Shown here: one piece after another, positions 26,243-35,554 of the stretch
Layout: each line of letters opens with the position of its first letter
Position numbering within the stretch: the stretch's first letter is position 1
Origin: GWF2-38-10 sp964527595
Lineage (GTDB): Bacteria; Babelota; Babeliae; Babelales; RVW-14
DNA length: 64,000 bases
Assembly: GCA_964527595.1 (NCBI GenBank)
Contig: CAZGPI010000004.1
Location: 1 to 64,000 of the forward strand
Direction: 5' to 3'
Translations under genes and position numbers: made by a program
Notes under the pieces: generated by a model
What the model was told of the DNA's origin: nothing
Seen by the model: the letters and a program-made list of their open reading frames with translations, nothing else
Database searches by the model: none

Positions 26243-27111
26243 CGCATCAAGAATGTAATAATTTGCTGCCCACAAAAAAAATATATCATAGCGCCTAGCG
26301 CTAAAAATGGCCCAAATGGAATACGTTTCATGCGTCCATGGCCAGAAAGTAGTAAATATAAGCCTCCGATAATCATACCAGTAACCGATCCAATCATAAG
26401 GGCAAACCATACACCAACTGGGCCTAAAAATGCTCCAATCATGCATAATAGCTCCATGTCACCAACACCAAGCCCCTCTTTTTTGGTCATGATTTTAAAG
26501 ATGGTTGCTACGATCCATAAAACGCCATAACCAACAACAGCACCGATTAGGCTCATTTGGTAACTTATTCCGGTAAAGCTGAAGTATGATAATACTATCC
26601 CAACCGGCGCTAACCAAATTGAGAATAGCTGTGGAATAACCATGGCACGTAGATCGGCATGGCTTGCGGCAATTAAAGCACTTAAAAATAAAACGGCGCT
26701 CACCACCAACCCGCCCGTATGTAAAATCAGATAATTTGGCACCCCATCGGCAAATTGCATAAGGTCAATCGTTAACGGATCGCCAGAAACGAGATAATAC
26801 ATTGGAAAAAAACGCGGAAGAAATTTAACCATCATCAACACCATGGAGACGGCCGTAATCAATTCAAAAAATAAATACAGTACGGTAATCGGTTGCTTAC
26901 ACGCCCGGCACTTACCGCCTAAAATCAACCATGAAATAATTGGAATATTGTCATACCAGAATATTGTCTTACGACAATGGGGACAATAAGATCGCGTAGT
27001 AAAAAATGTTTTATCAAATGTCAGGCGATATGCCACAACGTTAAGAAATGAACCCCAGCATAAGCCTAGTAAAAAAACAAAAAACAAGAGAAGGATAATT
27101 TCATTGATCAT
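26239..27111 (-). CDS. pilD: Prepilin leader peptidase / N-methyltransferase
   Basis: The 290-residue polytopic membrane enzyme cleaves and N-methylates type IV pilins and type II pseudopilins. The cytoplasmic zinc loop (CPHC at 43-46, CRAC at 68-71) and both catalytic aspartates (SHADLRAMVIPQ and GLGVGDMEL) are present. About seven membrane helices are visible. It is the obvious processor of the neighbouring pilin at 25.8 kb and the pseudopilin at 35 kb. It is followed upstream in the same direction by kdsD, rbfA and rpsU, spaced by 6-36 nt. Confidence 0.95.
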   Translation of the reverse strand: MINEIILLLFFVFLLGLCWGSFLNVVAYRLTFDKTFFTTRSYCPHCRKTIFWYDNIPIISWLILGGKCRACKQPITVLYLFFELITAVSMVLMMVKFLPRFFPMYYLVSGDPLTIDLMQFADGVPNYLILHTGGLVVSAVLFLSALIAASHADLRAMVIPQLFSIWLAPVGIVLSYFSFTGISYQMSLIGAVVGYGVLWIVATIFKIMTKKEGLGVGDMELLCMIGAFLGPVGVWFALMIGSVTGMIIGGLYLLLSGHGRMKRIPFGPFLALGAMIYFFCGQQIITFLMR

Positions 27112-27117
27112 CCCAAG

Positions 27118-28131
27118 CTACCCCTTAATCCCCGCCTTAATCAAATCGTGAATATGGATAACACCGGCGACCATATCCTGTTCAACAACTACCAAATTGG
27201 TAATGTTATACGTTTCCATAATCTCTAAGGCCTGAATTGCCATCATTCGTGGGCCAATGGTTTTTGGGCTAACATTCATCAATTGTCCTGCGTTCCGTTC
27301 AAAAACGGATGGCCCGGTTTCACAAGCACGACGCAAATCGCCATCGGTAATAACGCCCTTAAATCTTTTTTGCTCATCAACAACAATCCCAAGTCCCAAC
27401 TTTTTTGATGATATGATGTACATAAGATCGGTAAACGAGGCATCGTGTCCAACAAAGGGCAACGTATCCCCTTTGTGCATCAATGTATCAACGGTCAATA
27501 ATAACCGCCGACCAAGTGCGCCAGCCGGATGATATCGAGCAAAATCTAATTTAGTAAATCCCCTAAGTTGGCTCGCCGCAATTGCTATTGCATCGCCAAA
27601 AGCCATAGTTATTGTAGAACTGCTTGTTGGAGCAAGATTGAAATCGCACGCTTCACGATCAAATGGTAATTGAATAACAAGATCAGCATAATTACAAAGC
27701 GGACCATTATTGCAACAAATGAGCGTGGTAAAATTTCCTTGTAATCGAAGTGATGAGAATAGATATTCAAATTCGATACCGGTTGCGCTTTTGGATAGGA
27801 CGATAACCATATCTTGTGGTTCTACGCCTCCCAAATCACCATGTAAAGAATCGCAGCCGTGTAAGCCAAATGCAGGAATTCCAACCCCACAAAAGGTCGC
27901 TGCTAACTTTTGTGCAACAAGCCATGATTTGCCAAGACCAGAAAAAATAACCTTGCCCTTGTTGGCAACAATTTTTTCTATTAAAATTTCGGTATTCGCT
28001 GGAACACTATTAGCCAAGAGCCTTAGTGCTTCAGCCTCACGCCCAAGAACTTGGGCAACCATTGATTGACCTTCATTAATCATTGCTGTTTGCTGCAACT
28101 CCGCTAGCTTTTTTATTTCTTGCCGCTGCAT
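27118..28131 (-). CDS. kdsD: Arabinose-5-phosphate isomerase (SIS + two CBS domains)
   Basis: ATG 28131 has an AAAGGA site and gives 337 residues. The SIS domain (about 35-190) has VIFSGLGKSWLVAQKLAATF and LHGDLGGVEPQDMVIVLSKS-type segments; two CBS domains (VDTLMHKGDTLPFV and LMNVSPKTIG) follow. KdsD converts ribulose 5-phosphate to arabinose 5-phosphate, the first step to KDO of lipopolysaccharide. This is good evidence for LPS-type sugars in the organism. GutQ-like sugar isomerases share the architecture. Confidence 0.92.
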   Translation of the reverse strand: MQRQEIKKLAELQQTAMINEGQSMVAQVLGREAEALRLLANSVPANTEILIEKIVANKGKVIFSGLGKSWLVAQKLAATFCGVGIPAFGLHGCDSLHGDLGGVEPQDMVIVLSKSATGIEFEYLFSSLRLQGNFTTLICCNNGPLCNYADLVIQLPFDREACDFNLAPTSSSTITMAFGDAIAIAASQLRGFTKLDFARYHPAGALGRRLLLTVDTLMHKGDTLPFVGHDASFTDLMYIISSKKLGLGIVVDEQKRFKGVITDGDLRRACETGPSVFERNAGQLMNVSPKTIGPRMMAIQALEIMETYNITNLVVVEQDMVAGVIHIHDLIKAGIKG

Positions 28132-28167
28132 ACCTAAATTCCTTTCTATCACAGCCACGCAAACAGT

Positions 28168-28569
28168 TTATTCCGGTTCTTCTTTTTTAGCATCCTCGCG
28201 AAGCTCTTCAGAAACCTTATCAAGCAATTGATTGATGTTGTATTCTTTTTCTTTGATTTGGTCATAGAAAAAAACAAGATCAGGAGTATAGCGACTCTGA
28301 ATACGCGCGGCCAAAGCCTTACGCATCGATGGCTTATACAACTTCAATCGCTCAAGAACCTCTTTAAACAACTCTTCGGAGAATTCACTAAACGTTGTAA
28401 AATAAACGTAGCAAATACCGTTGTCGGCTGAAAATTCCAGACGTGTTACATAAACCTGAGCAACCGCCTTATCATCGCCCCCCAAGGCTTGAACCAACGT
28501 TGTAATTTCGCGCAGAAAAAGGCTCTTCTTCTGCTCCCTCTTAATTTTTTGCAAACGAGGATTGAACAT
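28168..28569 (-). CDS. rbfA: Ribosome-binding factor A
   Basis: This 133-residue KH-like protein helps mature the 30S subunit. It starts NPRLQKIKREQKKSLFLREI, has VYVTRLEFSADNGICYVYF as the central strands, and RIQSRYTPDLVFFYD as the conserved end of the domain. An acidic/lysine tail follows. ATG 28569 is chosen over the preceding TTG. It lies between rpsU and kdsD in a tight same-strand cluster. Confidence 0.88.
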   Translation of the reverse strand: MFNPRLQKIKREQKKSLFLREITTLVQALGGDDKAVAQVYVTRLEFSADNGICYVYFTTFSEFSEELFKEVLERLKLYKPSMRKALAARIQSRYTPDLVFFYDQIKEKEYNINQLLDKVSEELREDAKKEEPE

Positions 28570-28593
28570 CAATGATCCAAACAGATAAAAATT

Positions 28594-28803
28594 TTATAAA
28601 CCAGCGTTTTCCATGTTCTTAATGACATGATTTTTGATGGAGCGCAAGAGTCTTTTGCGTTTTTTTTGTGCTGGTGGTTCGTAGTATACTTGACGCTTCA
28701 TATCACGAATGACGCCTTCGCGCTCAATTTTCTTCTTGAGTTGCTTTAAGCATTTCTCAATGTTTCCGGATACGTAAAGTTCTATGTTATAAGCTTTTGA
28801 CAT
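28594..28803 (-). CDS. rpsU: 30S ribosomal protein S21
   Basis: The 69-residue basic protein has the S21 pattern: NIELYVSGNIEKCLKQLKKK, then GVIRDMKRQVYYEPPAQKK and an Arg/Lys-rich tail. The start at ATG 28803 fits the usual length. An in-frame TTG at 28824 would add seven residues. It heads the rpsU-rbfA-kdsD-pilD cluster. Confidence 0.93.
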   Translation of the reverse strand: MSKAYNIELYVSGNIEKCLKQLKKKIEREGVIRDMKRQVYYEPPAQKKRKRLLRSIKNHVIKNMENAGL

Positions 28804-28899
28804 CGTTGGAAAACCCCGTTTCAAAGTTAACCGTTACTAAATTAAACTATGCATAAAGACAGTCTAAAGAAAATGCATAAATTTGTCAAAAAATGACGA

Positions 28900-28924
28900 A
28901 CGGCCGGGCTAACGTGCCGGCCGT
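28900..28924 (-). terminator. Terminator of the beta-barrel gene (minus strand)
   Basis: The stem ACGGCCGG/CCGGCCGT (28900-28907 with 28917-28924) is followed, read on the minus strand, by TCGTCATTTTTTG. It lies 49 nt after the stop of the outer membrane protein gene. Confidence 0.75.
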
Positions 28925-28972
28925 CCTTGAAATGCTATTATTACAAGCTGAAATCAGCCTGAAAAAGATCCC

Positions 28973-30499
28973 TTAAAATGCAAGGGTCATAGAACCCATA
29001 ATCGTGGTCGTCTTATACACCCTAACGCCGCCAATCATCGCCTGAACGGCGCCACCAAATGATAGGTTTGTATTGATGCGATAATCAAGCCCAAGGTTTA
29101 ATAACTGCGTCTTCCAATTTGACTCTTCTTCAAGCCTGAATGTTCCCAACGCAAATGCAGCACTACGGTCCTTGTCGGTCTCGCGAAGGGTTATTGTATC
29201 TTTTTGGTGGTATGTATAAATGTAATCAATATATAAAGATAAAGCATCGCTAAATCCATCAGCCTTAACCGAAGCGTTTCCGTACCAGGTTACCCCTGGA
29301 GCTCGCCCAATGCTTGTTTTCCATGGATAAAAACCACTTTGTTTTATAGGATTTTTGCCATCTGATGATGGTACGCGATAGTCCTTGAATTCCTTACTCA
29401 TCGAAACAATGGCACCACCGCCAAAGCTTGTTTGTAGTAATTTGGGGAAATCAAAAGCCAACGAACCCTCAAAAGTCAGGCCGTAAAAACCACCATTACC
29501 GGTATCGATCGAAAATGCTTTGTCTTGATCCTTTACTTGGCCCGTTGGCAACCAAGCACCAACTGACAAATAGGGCACCATTACTACCGACAACTCGCCT
29601 TTTTCTTTCATTTCATAAGGAAAGTGCCAAAATAATTGCATATGCATGTCTTCAAGGCTCGTCTGGCGAACCTCGCTTATATCAAGCCCTACGTCTTTAA
29701 ATAATTTTTCACGGGCATCAGGAGCAAAAAGATAAGCATTGAGAGCCTTAATAGCCGCAACTTCACTTTGATTTTGAAGAACGCTATCGTCAGAATTCGG
29801 AAGAGATACCCCTGGCGCTGGTAAAATTCCAAGAGCGTATTTAAATCGATTCGTAAGATCAAAGTTTGGACGCGCCTTATAATCAACAACCCCACCCTTA
29901 ACAGAAATTCCTAACCCAAACCCAAAATCACATGATAATTGAGTGCGAAGGCCAAGCTTTTCATATTTAACATCCACCAACCCAATTGTTGTTGGCGTAT
30001 TAATGTCGGGATTAAATGCTGCTTCGTTAATCAAATTTTCATAAGACGGTTTTAGTGCTGTTTCTGCAGCATTCGTAGCCCATCCCCCAGTCAAAATATC
30101 GGTACCCGCTACTGGATCAAGAATTGCGCTGCCTTTCATCTGTTCATTAAAAACTTTGTATAATGCCGAATAATCCGCAATAGCCTTTCCGACTGGCATT
30201 GCTCCTTGCCCAAAAAATAAGCCACTCATGTTCCATTTACCCACGCGTTCACCAAGCGGAACCCTATTTCCTTTATAGTCTCGCGCCGCACCAGCATGCT
30301 GATAAAATGGTGATAAGTGCAAGCGGATCTCTCCCTTTTCTTTTTTGGTATAAAATTTATCGCTGCATTGAACGGTATAAAAAGGTTGAGTGTCGGTAAT
30401 ATTATTGAGCGGTGTTGCGGATAATTGGAGTGATGTAAAAACAAATAATACCAAAGAATATGAATTTATTTTTTTTCTGAAGAAGGCGAAATGAGACAT
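28973..30499 (-). CDS. Outer membrane beta-barrel protein
   Basis: The 508-residue protein has an N-terminal signal peptide (about residues 12-29). Most of the mature chain is amphipathic strands with aromatic girdles (LHLSPFYQHAG, LSCDFGFGLGISVKGG, GNASVKADGFSDALSLYIDY). It ends in MGSMTLAF with a C-terminal phenylalanine, the BAM recognition signature. I cannot assign a named porin family. It is monocistronic, with its own terminator, and is a likely major surface protein. Confidence 0.8.
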   Translation of the reverse strand: MSHFAFFRKKINSYSLVLFVFTSLQLSATPLNNITDTQPFYTVQCSDKFYTKKEKGEIRLHLSPFYQHAGAARDYKGNRVPLGERVGKWNMSGLFFGQGAMPVGKAIADYSALYKVFNEQMKGSAILDPVAGTDILTGGWATNAAETALKPSYENLINEAAFNPDINTPTTIGLVDVKYEKLGLRTQLSCDFGFGLGISVKGGVVDYKARPNFDLTNRFKYALGILPAPGVSLPNSDDSVLQNQSEVAAIKALNAYLFAPDAREKLFKDVGLDISEVRQTSLEDMHMQLFWHFPYEMKEKGELSVVMVPYLSVGAWLPTGQVKDQDKAFSIDTGNGGFYGLTFEGSLAFDFPKLLQTSFGGGAIVSMSKEFKDYRVPSSDGKNPIKQSGFYPWKTSIGRAPGVTWYGNASVKADGFSDALSLYIDYIYTYHQKDTITLRETDKDRSAAFALGTFRLEEESNWKTQLLNLGLDYRINTNLSFGGAVQAMIGGVRVYKTTTIMGSMTLAF

Positions 30500-30806
30500 C
30501 CTATCTCCCTTTTTATTTTAAAGTAATGAGGCCTAACCATGCGAACTATTTCCGTCTAAACCTCTCTGGACTGTTACTAGTGCATACTTCAATACATTTC
30601 TGTGTTATACCATTCCATTGCTGCAATCGTCAAGGAGATTGCAAAAAAAGAATTTGCTCGTTAAATGATAGCTCTTTTTACTACAAAAATCTCAATACAT
30701 TTCATGTCAATTTTAAATCGCTTAATTTTTTTCTTGATATTTTATAAAAGCGGAATACGATGGAAAAAGGAAATGAAAAAGGAAAGTAGTAATGAAGAAA
30801 CTTCTT
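30500..30806. other. Non-coding gap between the PLD gene and the beta-barrel gene
   Basis: In this 307-nt AT-rich region I find no supported gene, RNA or strong hairpin. It must contain the promoter of the beta-barrel gene and the end of the PLD transcript. Plus-strand open frames here run antisense into the PLD gene and look spurious. Confidence 0.5.
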
Positions 30807-31409
30807 TCAGCGCATTTTTGGCAACCAATTTCTCCAAAAATTATTCTCTTTTTCTGGCACATTTTGTTCGGACAAAACCCGGCACCGTTGCACTAAAACC
30901 GCAAATTGTTGCTCATATCTTTGGTGAGCTAATTTATCATCAAAAATGATTACGTTTTCTTGATTTCGACCATTGGCACTTATCGTCCAATTAAAAGACC
31001 CGGTCCAAATTACACCATCAATTACCGCAAATTTATGGTGCATAAGCGGCGCAAAAGCGCTCGCTCGAGGATTGGTTGAATGGTGCTGTTTGGTATCAAA
31101 TACAAATACCGGAATTTTGTTTTTGCATAACATAAAAACTTGTGCATATTTTGTCACCGTTGAAGTCGGATCAACCACAACACGAACATCAACTCCCTTT
31201 TGCTTGGCAATTACCAATGCTTGAGCAATATCTTTATCGGTAAACATGTAAACAGCTGCATAAATTTTTTGCTTGGCCGAGGCAATAAGGGTAAGTAACT
31301 TATTCTTTGGTCGATCATCGGGTGAAAATAATACCTCGGTTATCGGTAAGGCATAAGAAAATGCCAAAGCAACAGCCAACACACATGAAAAACTAAAAAG
31401 CCTTTTCAT
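30807..31409 (-). CDS. Secreted single-HKD phospholipase D-type nuclease
   Basis: The 200-residue protein has a signal peptide (MKRLFSFSCVLAVALAFSYA) and one PLD domain with the HKD motif MHHKFAVIDG (H124, K126, D131) followed by TGSFNWT. Single-HKD proteins of this size act as dimers, for example the Nuc endonuclease; phospholipid hydrolysis by relatives is also known. It could degrade host or environmental nucleic acid, or act on membranes. A GGAGAGT site precedes the ATG. It is divergent from the coiled-coil gene. Confidence 0.88.
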   Translation of the reverse strand: MKRLFSFSCVLAVALAFSYALPITEVLFSPDDRPKNKLLTLIASAKQKIYAAVYMFTDKDIAQALVIAKQKGVDVRVVVDPTSTVTKYAQVFMLCKNKIPVFVFDTKQHHSTNPRASAFAPLMHHKFAVIDGVIWTGSFNWTISANGRNQENVIIFDDKLAHQRYEQQFAVLVQRCRVLSEQNVPEKENNFWRNWLPKMR

Positions 31410-31439
31410 TAATACTCTCCTTCTGAGTTTTAAGAATCT

Positions 31440-31467
31440 TTGACTTTAGGGCAACTCATTTTATAGT
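31440..31467 (+). promoter_or_regulatory. Sigma70-type promoter of the coiled-coil gene
   Basis: TTGACT at 31440-31445 and TATAGT at 31462-31467 are separated by 16 nt, about 50 nt before the ribosome binding site. Five of six bases match consensus in each hexamer. Confidence 0.6.
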
Positions 31468-31520
31468 AATAAGGTGTAGCTGACAAACAAATAGGAGAAT
31501 CACTTAATAAGGAGATGGTA

Positions 31521-32117
31521 ATGAAAAAGATAATAATCGGATTACTCTTTTGCTGCACGGCAAAAACTTTTGCCGCAACCCCGCGGTCAAACACCCAAGA
31601 CCAAATACAAACTCTTTATAAGCAAATCACTAATGAGCTCATGGACATACGCAAGGAATTTGCTGGAGCACAACCAAAAGTGTACAGCATGCTCGATCAA
31701 ATTGACAAAATGAACAACATGACTAAAACTATTTATCAAAAAAAACGGTCGCTTGAAGCACAAATCGACACCATAAATTCTAACACCAAAAGTTTACGCG
31801 ATGAAAATAAGGCACTTAAAGCAGAAACTATTTCACTAAAACAAAAGCTTGATGTTACCAATCAATTTATTGAAGCTACCAACAAACAATTGGATTCTGA
31901 AATAAAACGAGCCGCAAAACGGTCAAAAGAAAAAAAAGATCTCCAAGGCAAAATTAGTCAAATTGAAAACGAAAAGAACCTGAAATCGCTTGATGAGAAA
32001 ATTAAAGAAAAGGTAAGCAAATCAGTTGAAGCAGAAGTTACCGCTCAGCTTAAAAACCTAACTGAATCTCAAAGTTTAAATCTTACCTCGACCTCAGCAC
32101 CCAACCCACCACGCTGA
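31521..32117 (+). CDS. Periplasmic coiled-coil protein
   Basis: An AAGGAG at 31509-31514 touches the first in-frame ATG (31515), so ATG 31521 is the likely start, giving 198 residues. The signal peptide (MKKIIIGLLFCCTAKTFA) is followed by a nearly continuous heptad-like coiled coil (about residues 30-180), rich in K, E, N and Q, with a Ser/Thr/Pro tail. It may be a periplasmic spacer or trimeric OmpH/Skp-like chaperone, but no specific family is clear. Its last 49 nt overlap the 3' end of the convergent tamB gene. Confidence 0.7.
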   Translation: MKKIIIGLLFCCTAKTFAATPRSNTQDQIQTLYKQITNELMDIRKEFAGAQPKVYSMLDQIDKMNNMTKTIYQKKRSLEAQIDTINSNTKSLRDENKALKAETISLKQKLDVTNQFIEATNKQLDSEIKRAAKRSKEKKDLQGKISQIENEKNLKSLDEKIKEKVSKSVEAEVTAQLKNLTESQSLNLTSTSAPNPPR

Positions 32118-34885
32118 TCTTTGACGCCTTTAACGCTTACGTCATCGGCCAATAGATATTCAACTTGCGCACCAAAATCCTCTGGGCTATCAAAGTTTGT
32201 TTGGATTTGCGCACGAACTTGATCATTAACATTTACCGAAACCGTCCCCTTAATACCACCGCGACCCGATTGATCGGTAAAGTCGGGAGCTATTTGAACA
32301 TATTTAAGTGGGCGCGTCAGCTTTTCTAAAAATGTTGTCGCCTTAGGTAACTTATCCTTACTACCCAAAACAATATCATGCAAATTTTGTTCAAGCATAG
32401 CAAATAAATCGGTCTGCAATTTGGCGTTTTCAGAACCTACCAATAATAAACCAATAATCTGCTCTTCGGTTAACTCTGGCGTTGATTCAAGAATAATCGT
32501 TGGCTTTTGAAGCGAGCCGGTGGCCTGTAAGGTCACCATATATTTATTGATACGATTACGCGCAACCAAATCAATCAATGGGTCATTTAGCTGATTGGTA
32601 ATAAACTGAATTTTTCCATACTCAATTTTAAGCTTATTGCGTAAGAAACTCAGGTGTCCGCTATCTAAATTAATAGTTCCTGTTATTTGAGGAAACTGAG
32701 CAATGTTTTGACCATGTGCATAACGAACCCGAACATCAACACTTGCACAAGTTTCAAGCGTATCAGTCCGTGCGCGAATTGGTTGCTCGGTCAAAATGTG
32801 TAAATCAACCTTCAAGCGCTCATTTATTGGAATAAAACTTGCAAATGAACCAGAAAGCATCTCGCCCGATCCTTGAGAAAAAATATTATCTTTTAATAAG
32901 GCTTTTTTTAATACCAAGGTACCGGAGACATTAAGATCGTTGTCTGGATGCTTATTAAGCAAAAGATTTCCATAAACAAATCCATAAAAATCACGTTTCC
33001 AATTTACAAAAAGATTGTTAATCGTTAACGGAACATGAACCATCTTAATGGCATAATTATCATCAAAAAGCACCGACGCCTTGCTACACTCAATCCGCCC
33101 CTTGCAAAAATCAACATGAACATCATTCAATGCAAAAAACTTACGCGTAAAATCAAGCTCAAAACCAAACGCCAAATGTTCTACGAGGTTACGATTTTCT
33201 GGTAAATAAATTTTGCCATCCTTAAGCGATAATAAGCCCGTTATATGAGAAAAATCACGTTGATCAAGCGTTATCCGAAGCGCTGCTTTATCCCCAAGCA
33301 CCAAGCGCCGCGAACCTTGGTCCAAAAATGATCGCAATAAAGCAAATTGTACCGATCCTTCAAGAACACGTTTTTCTGAATCATGAGTCGAAAAATCAAT
33401 ATGTTTTTTGCCGTTTACGATATATTCCCATCGCTTAATATACAGACTGGGTTGATAAGGAATCACCAGCCGATATTCACCGCGAGGCGTTTTACCTTCA
33501 AGGCTAACCTCGTTGTTGGCCACAATATATCCGCCCTTGAGCGCCAAATAATCATTGGTAATTTGATTGAGCATAACCAATGTATACGTTCCATCAAGAC
33601 CAGCATCTTGGCTAAAATTTGCGGTCACAACAAGATTCCGTGGCTTAATTAACCAACTAAAATGAGATGATTTTTGAGATGCAGAACTAAGCGGTTTAAT
33701 CAATTGCGGATTGGTCAAACGAACTTGCCCACTTTTCTTTTCAGTATCCCACGAAATCGTTCCGTCAAAAAGTCTGTGCTCTGCTTGTTCAATGCTTATT
33801 GCTGCCTGCATTTGTGATTCATCATCACCATGTGCCAATGTTAATGCAACTCGCTTAAAAGGAACGCCCTTGTAAAATAAATCGTCAACGACTAGACCGC
33901 CAGAACTCCCGGTTAATGGAGCAAGTGTTGAAATTTTTAGATTGAATGAACAAACCCCGCCAAGCTCTGTCGCCGATGCCGAACACACGGCTTGCGGATC
34001 ATTTAATTGTGAGAAAAATCGACCAATATTGAGAGCGATACTGGTTGGCAAGTTGCCTTGCAATTGTATCATGTCATTTGGCAAAAAGGCACAGGATAAT
34101 TGGTGCTTATTTTCTTTTTTTTCTTGAAGTACAAACACTCGCTTATTATCGGACCACTCACCGGTCACCATATATTCGTTAGCCGGATCAAAAGCGGCGT
34201 GGCTTAAATGTTGCGATAGGGTAAACACCCATGCATTAGTCACACGATCTTTATTAAGCTTGCATGTTCCGTGCATTTTTTGGAGTAATGGTTTTTTATT
34301 AACAAAGGCATCGAGATTATCAATAACTATCGTTCCGGCAAGTCCCTTACTATTTCGATCGCGCTTCTCCTTGGTCAATTCAAAGGATGCGCTCATCAGT
34401 AAACGGACAGGGAATTTTTGATGAATAACGGTGATATCAAAATTATTCAACTGGACTAAGCGAACAGATACGGGAATATCTGGTGACGACGGGGATACGA
34501 TTTTTCTTACATGATCAACAACATCAAGCTGCCCATTAGTAATTGCGGTTGCAACGGCAATGTTGTTAATCGTTACATATAGATGTATTTTCTTTTTCAA
34601 AAAATAGGCGATCGGCGAGACGTGTACTTTAGCCTGCTCAAATGTCCAGTTACATTTTGGACGATCTTTGTCGACAATTTTTCCATTGTTTAAAAAAAAC
34701 GAACAGGTAAATAGATTGATACGCGACGACTGTGCCTTTATCGTCACGTTCCATTCTTTTTCAAGCAAGGTAATAAGTTTATGCGTAATCAGTTGCTCAA
34801 CATGGCTATTATTTTGGACAATCCATACCGTAAGTATCAATCCAATAAATAACGACCACAGCAACCGGTATAAAAATCTAAGCAT
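32069..34885 (-). CDS. tamB: TamB-like translocation and assembly module protein
   Basis: The 938-residue protein has an N-terminal membrane anchor (LLWSLFIGLILTVWIV) and a long beta-rich, AsmA/TamB-like groove. The C-terminal DUF490 signature is clear: GTINLDSGHLSFLRNKLKI, IDLVARNRI, LQKPTIILESTPELTEEQII and GLLLVGSE. Proteins of this group bridge inner and outer membranes and help assemble outer membrane proteins or move phospholipid. It is smaller than E. coli TamB (about 1260). No tamA/bamA is in the window. It lies 22 nt after the pseudopilin gene. Confidence 0.88.
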   Translation of the reverse strand: MLRFLYRLLWSLFIGLILTVWIVQNNSHVEQLITHKLITLLEKEWNVTIKAQSSRINLFTCSFFLNNGKIVDKDRPKCNWTFEQAKVHVSPIAYFLKKKIHLYVTINNIAVATAITNGQLDVVDHVRKIVSPSSPDIPVSVRLVQLNNFDITVIHQKFPVRLLMSASFELTKEKRDRNSKGLAGTIVIDNLDAFVNKKPLLQKMHGTCKLNKDRVTNAWVFTLSQHLSHAAFDPANEYMVTGEWSDNKRVFVLQEKKENKHQLSCAFLPNDMIQLQGNLPTSIALNIGRFFSQLNDPQAVCSASATELGGVCSFNLKISTLAPLTGSSGGLVVDDLFYKGVPFKRVALTLAHGDDESQMQAAISIEQAEHRLFDGTISWDTEKKSGQVRLTNPQLIKPLSSASQKSSHFSWLIKPRNLVVTANFSQDAGLDGTYTLVMLNQITNDYLALKGGYIVANNEVSLEGKTPRGEYRLVIPYQPSLYIKRWEYIVNGKKHIDFSTHDSEKRVLEGSVQFALLRSFLDQGSRRLVLGDKAALRITLDQRDFSHITGLLSLKDGKIYLPENRNLVEHLAFGFELDFTRKFFALNDVHVDFCKGRIECSKASVLFDDNYAIKMVHVPLTINNLFVNWKRDFYGFVYGNLLLNKHPDNDLNVSGTLVLKKALLKDNIFSQGSGEMLSGSFASFIPINERLKVDLHILTEQPIRARTDTLETCASVDVRVRYAHGQNIAQFPQITGTINLDSGHLSFLRNKLKIEYGKIQFITNQLNDPLIDLVARNRINKYMVTLQATGSLQKPTIILESTPELTEEQIIGLLLVGSENAKLQTDLFAMLEQNLHDIVLGSKDKLPKATTFLEKLTRPLKYVQIAPDFTDQSGRGGIKGTVSVNVNDQVRAQIQTNFDSPEDFGAQVEYLLADDVSVKGVKDQRGGLGAEVEVRFKL

Positions 34886-34907
34886 GCATCCCGATCAACC
34901 TATTATT

Positions 34908-35480
34908 TCACCACATTTTCCACTGCTGTCCGTCGTATGTATATCTTCTTATATAGGATACCTGAGATATTGGACAAGTTAAAGCGCCTAGGCACCGACC
35001 GCCCTCGTCAGTAAGATACACGGTTCCTGGCGTTATTTTTCCATTTGTCATAAAATTGGCTGTTATTACCCCTTGGCGCGAAGGAAAAGTAACCGCCTTT
35101 TCAATGGGCTTGGTTGGATTTGATGGAGGCCCCTTAACTCGGTCAAGCACCCCAAAACGCACCGAACATGGCAACCGAAGGGTAGTTATGGTTCCTTGAA
35201 TCGTTTTAAATTGGTATGTTTTGGCAGCAAGATCAAACGACAATTCCTGCACTTCGTTGCTTGCAATTGCCCGCTGCTGAAGATAAGAAAATATTGAATA
35301 GAGCTTATTAATTTCAGCGTGTACTAAAAAGCGAGCAAAATAAGTTGTTCGCGGAACGGTAAAGGTGACAATGAGTAACACCAATGCCAAGGTAATGAGA
35401 AGTTCGATGAGCGAATAGCCAGCCCGTGCGGCGCTTGAGCACGTATCAAAAAACCCATTATTTTTATTAATGCAAGCCAT
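34908..35480 (-). CDS. GspH/FimT-type minor pseudopilin
   Basis: ATG 35480 gives 190 residues with a long leader ending RAG, then YSLIELLITLALVLLIVTF, a prepilin helix with Gly at -1 and Glu5. The rest resembles GspH/FimT, ending in a cysteine pair (GRCLGALTCP) and an aromatic C-terminus. It would cap or prime a pseudopilus together with the pilin at 25.8 kb and the Gsp operon at 49-58 kb. It is probably co-transcribed with tamB. Confidence 0.85.
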   Translation of the reverse strand: MACINKNNGFFDTCSSAARAGYSLIELLITLALVLLIVTFTVPRTTYFARFLVHAEINKLYSIFSYLQQRAIASNEVQELSFDLAAKTYQFKTIQGTITTLRLPCSVRFGVLDRVKGPPSNPTKPIEKAVTFPSRQGVITANFMTNGKITPGTVYLTDEGGRCLGALTCPISQVSYIRRYTYDGQQWKMW

Positions 35481-35518
35481 TACCCCCACCTCAAATCATT
35501 TTTTATCTTACGCTTGCT

Positions 35519-35543
35519 GGGCGTTCCCCCCAACACCCCCTAA
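35519..35543 (-). repeat. GC-rich hairpin repeat, type A, solo copy
   Basis: On the minus strand, TTAGGGGGTG is followed by TTGGG-GGGAACG-CCCAG. The stem sequence differs from the other copies but still pairs (with one T-G). It lies between ruvA and the pseudopilin gene. Confidence 0.7.
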
Positions 35544-35554
35544 AAAAACATTCG

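Noticed and set aside
30665..30949. Plus-strand frame of 94 codons opposite the PLD gene
   Set aside because: It has no ribosome binding site and overlaps the conserved 3' end of the PLD gene, whose HKD domain is clear.
33841..33880. A GGAACGCCCTT string resembling the hairpin repeats, within tamB
   Set aside because: It lacks the preceding G run and the full loop GGGAACG, so chance similarity in coding sequence is more likely. The same applies near 59040 in the moxR gene.
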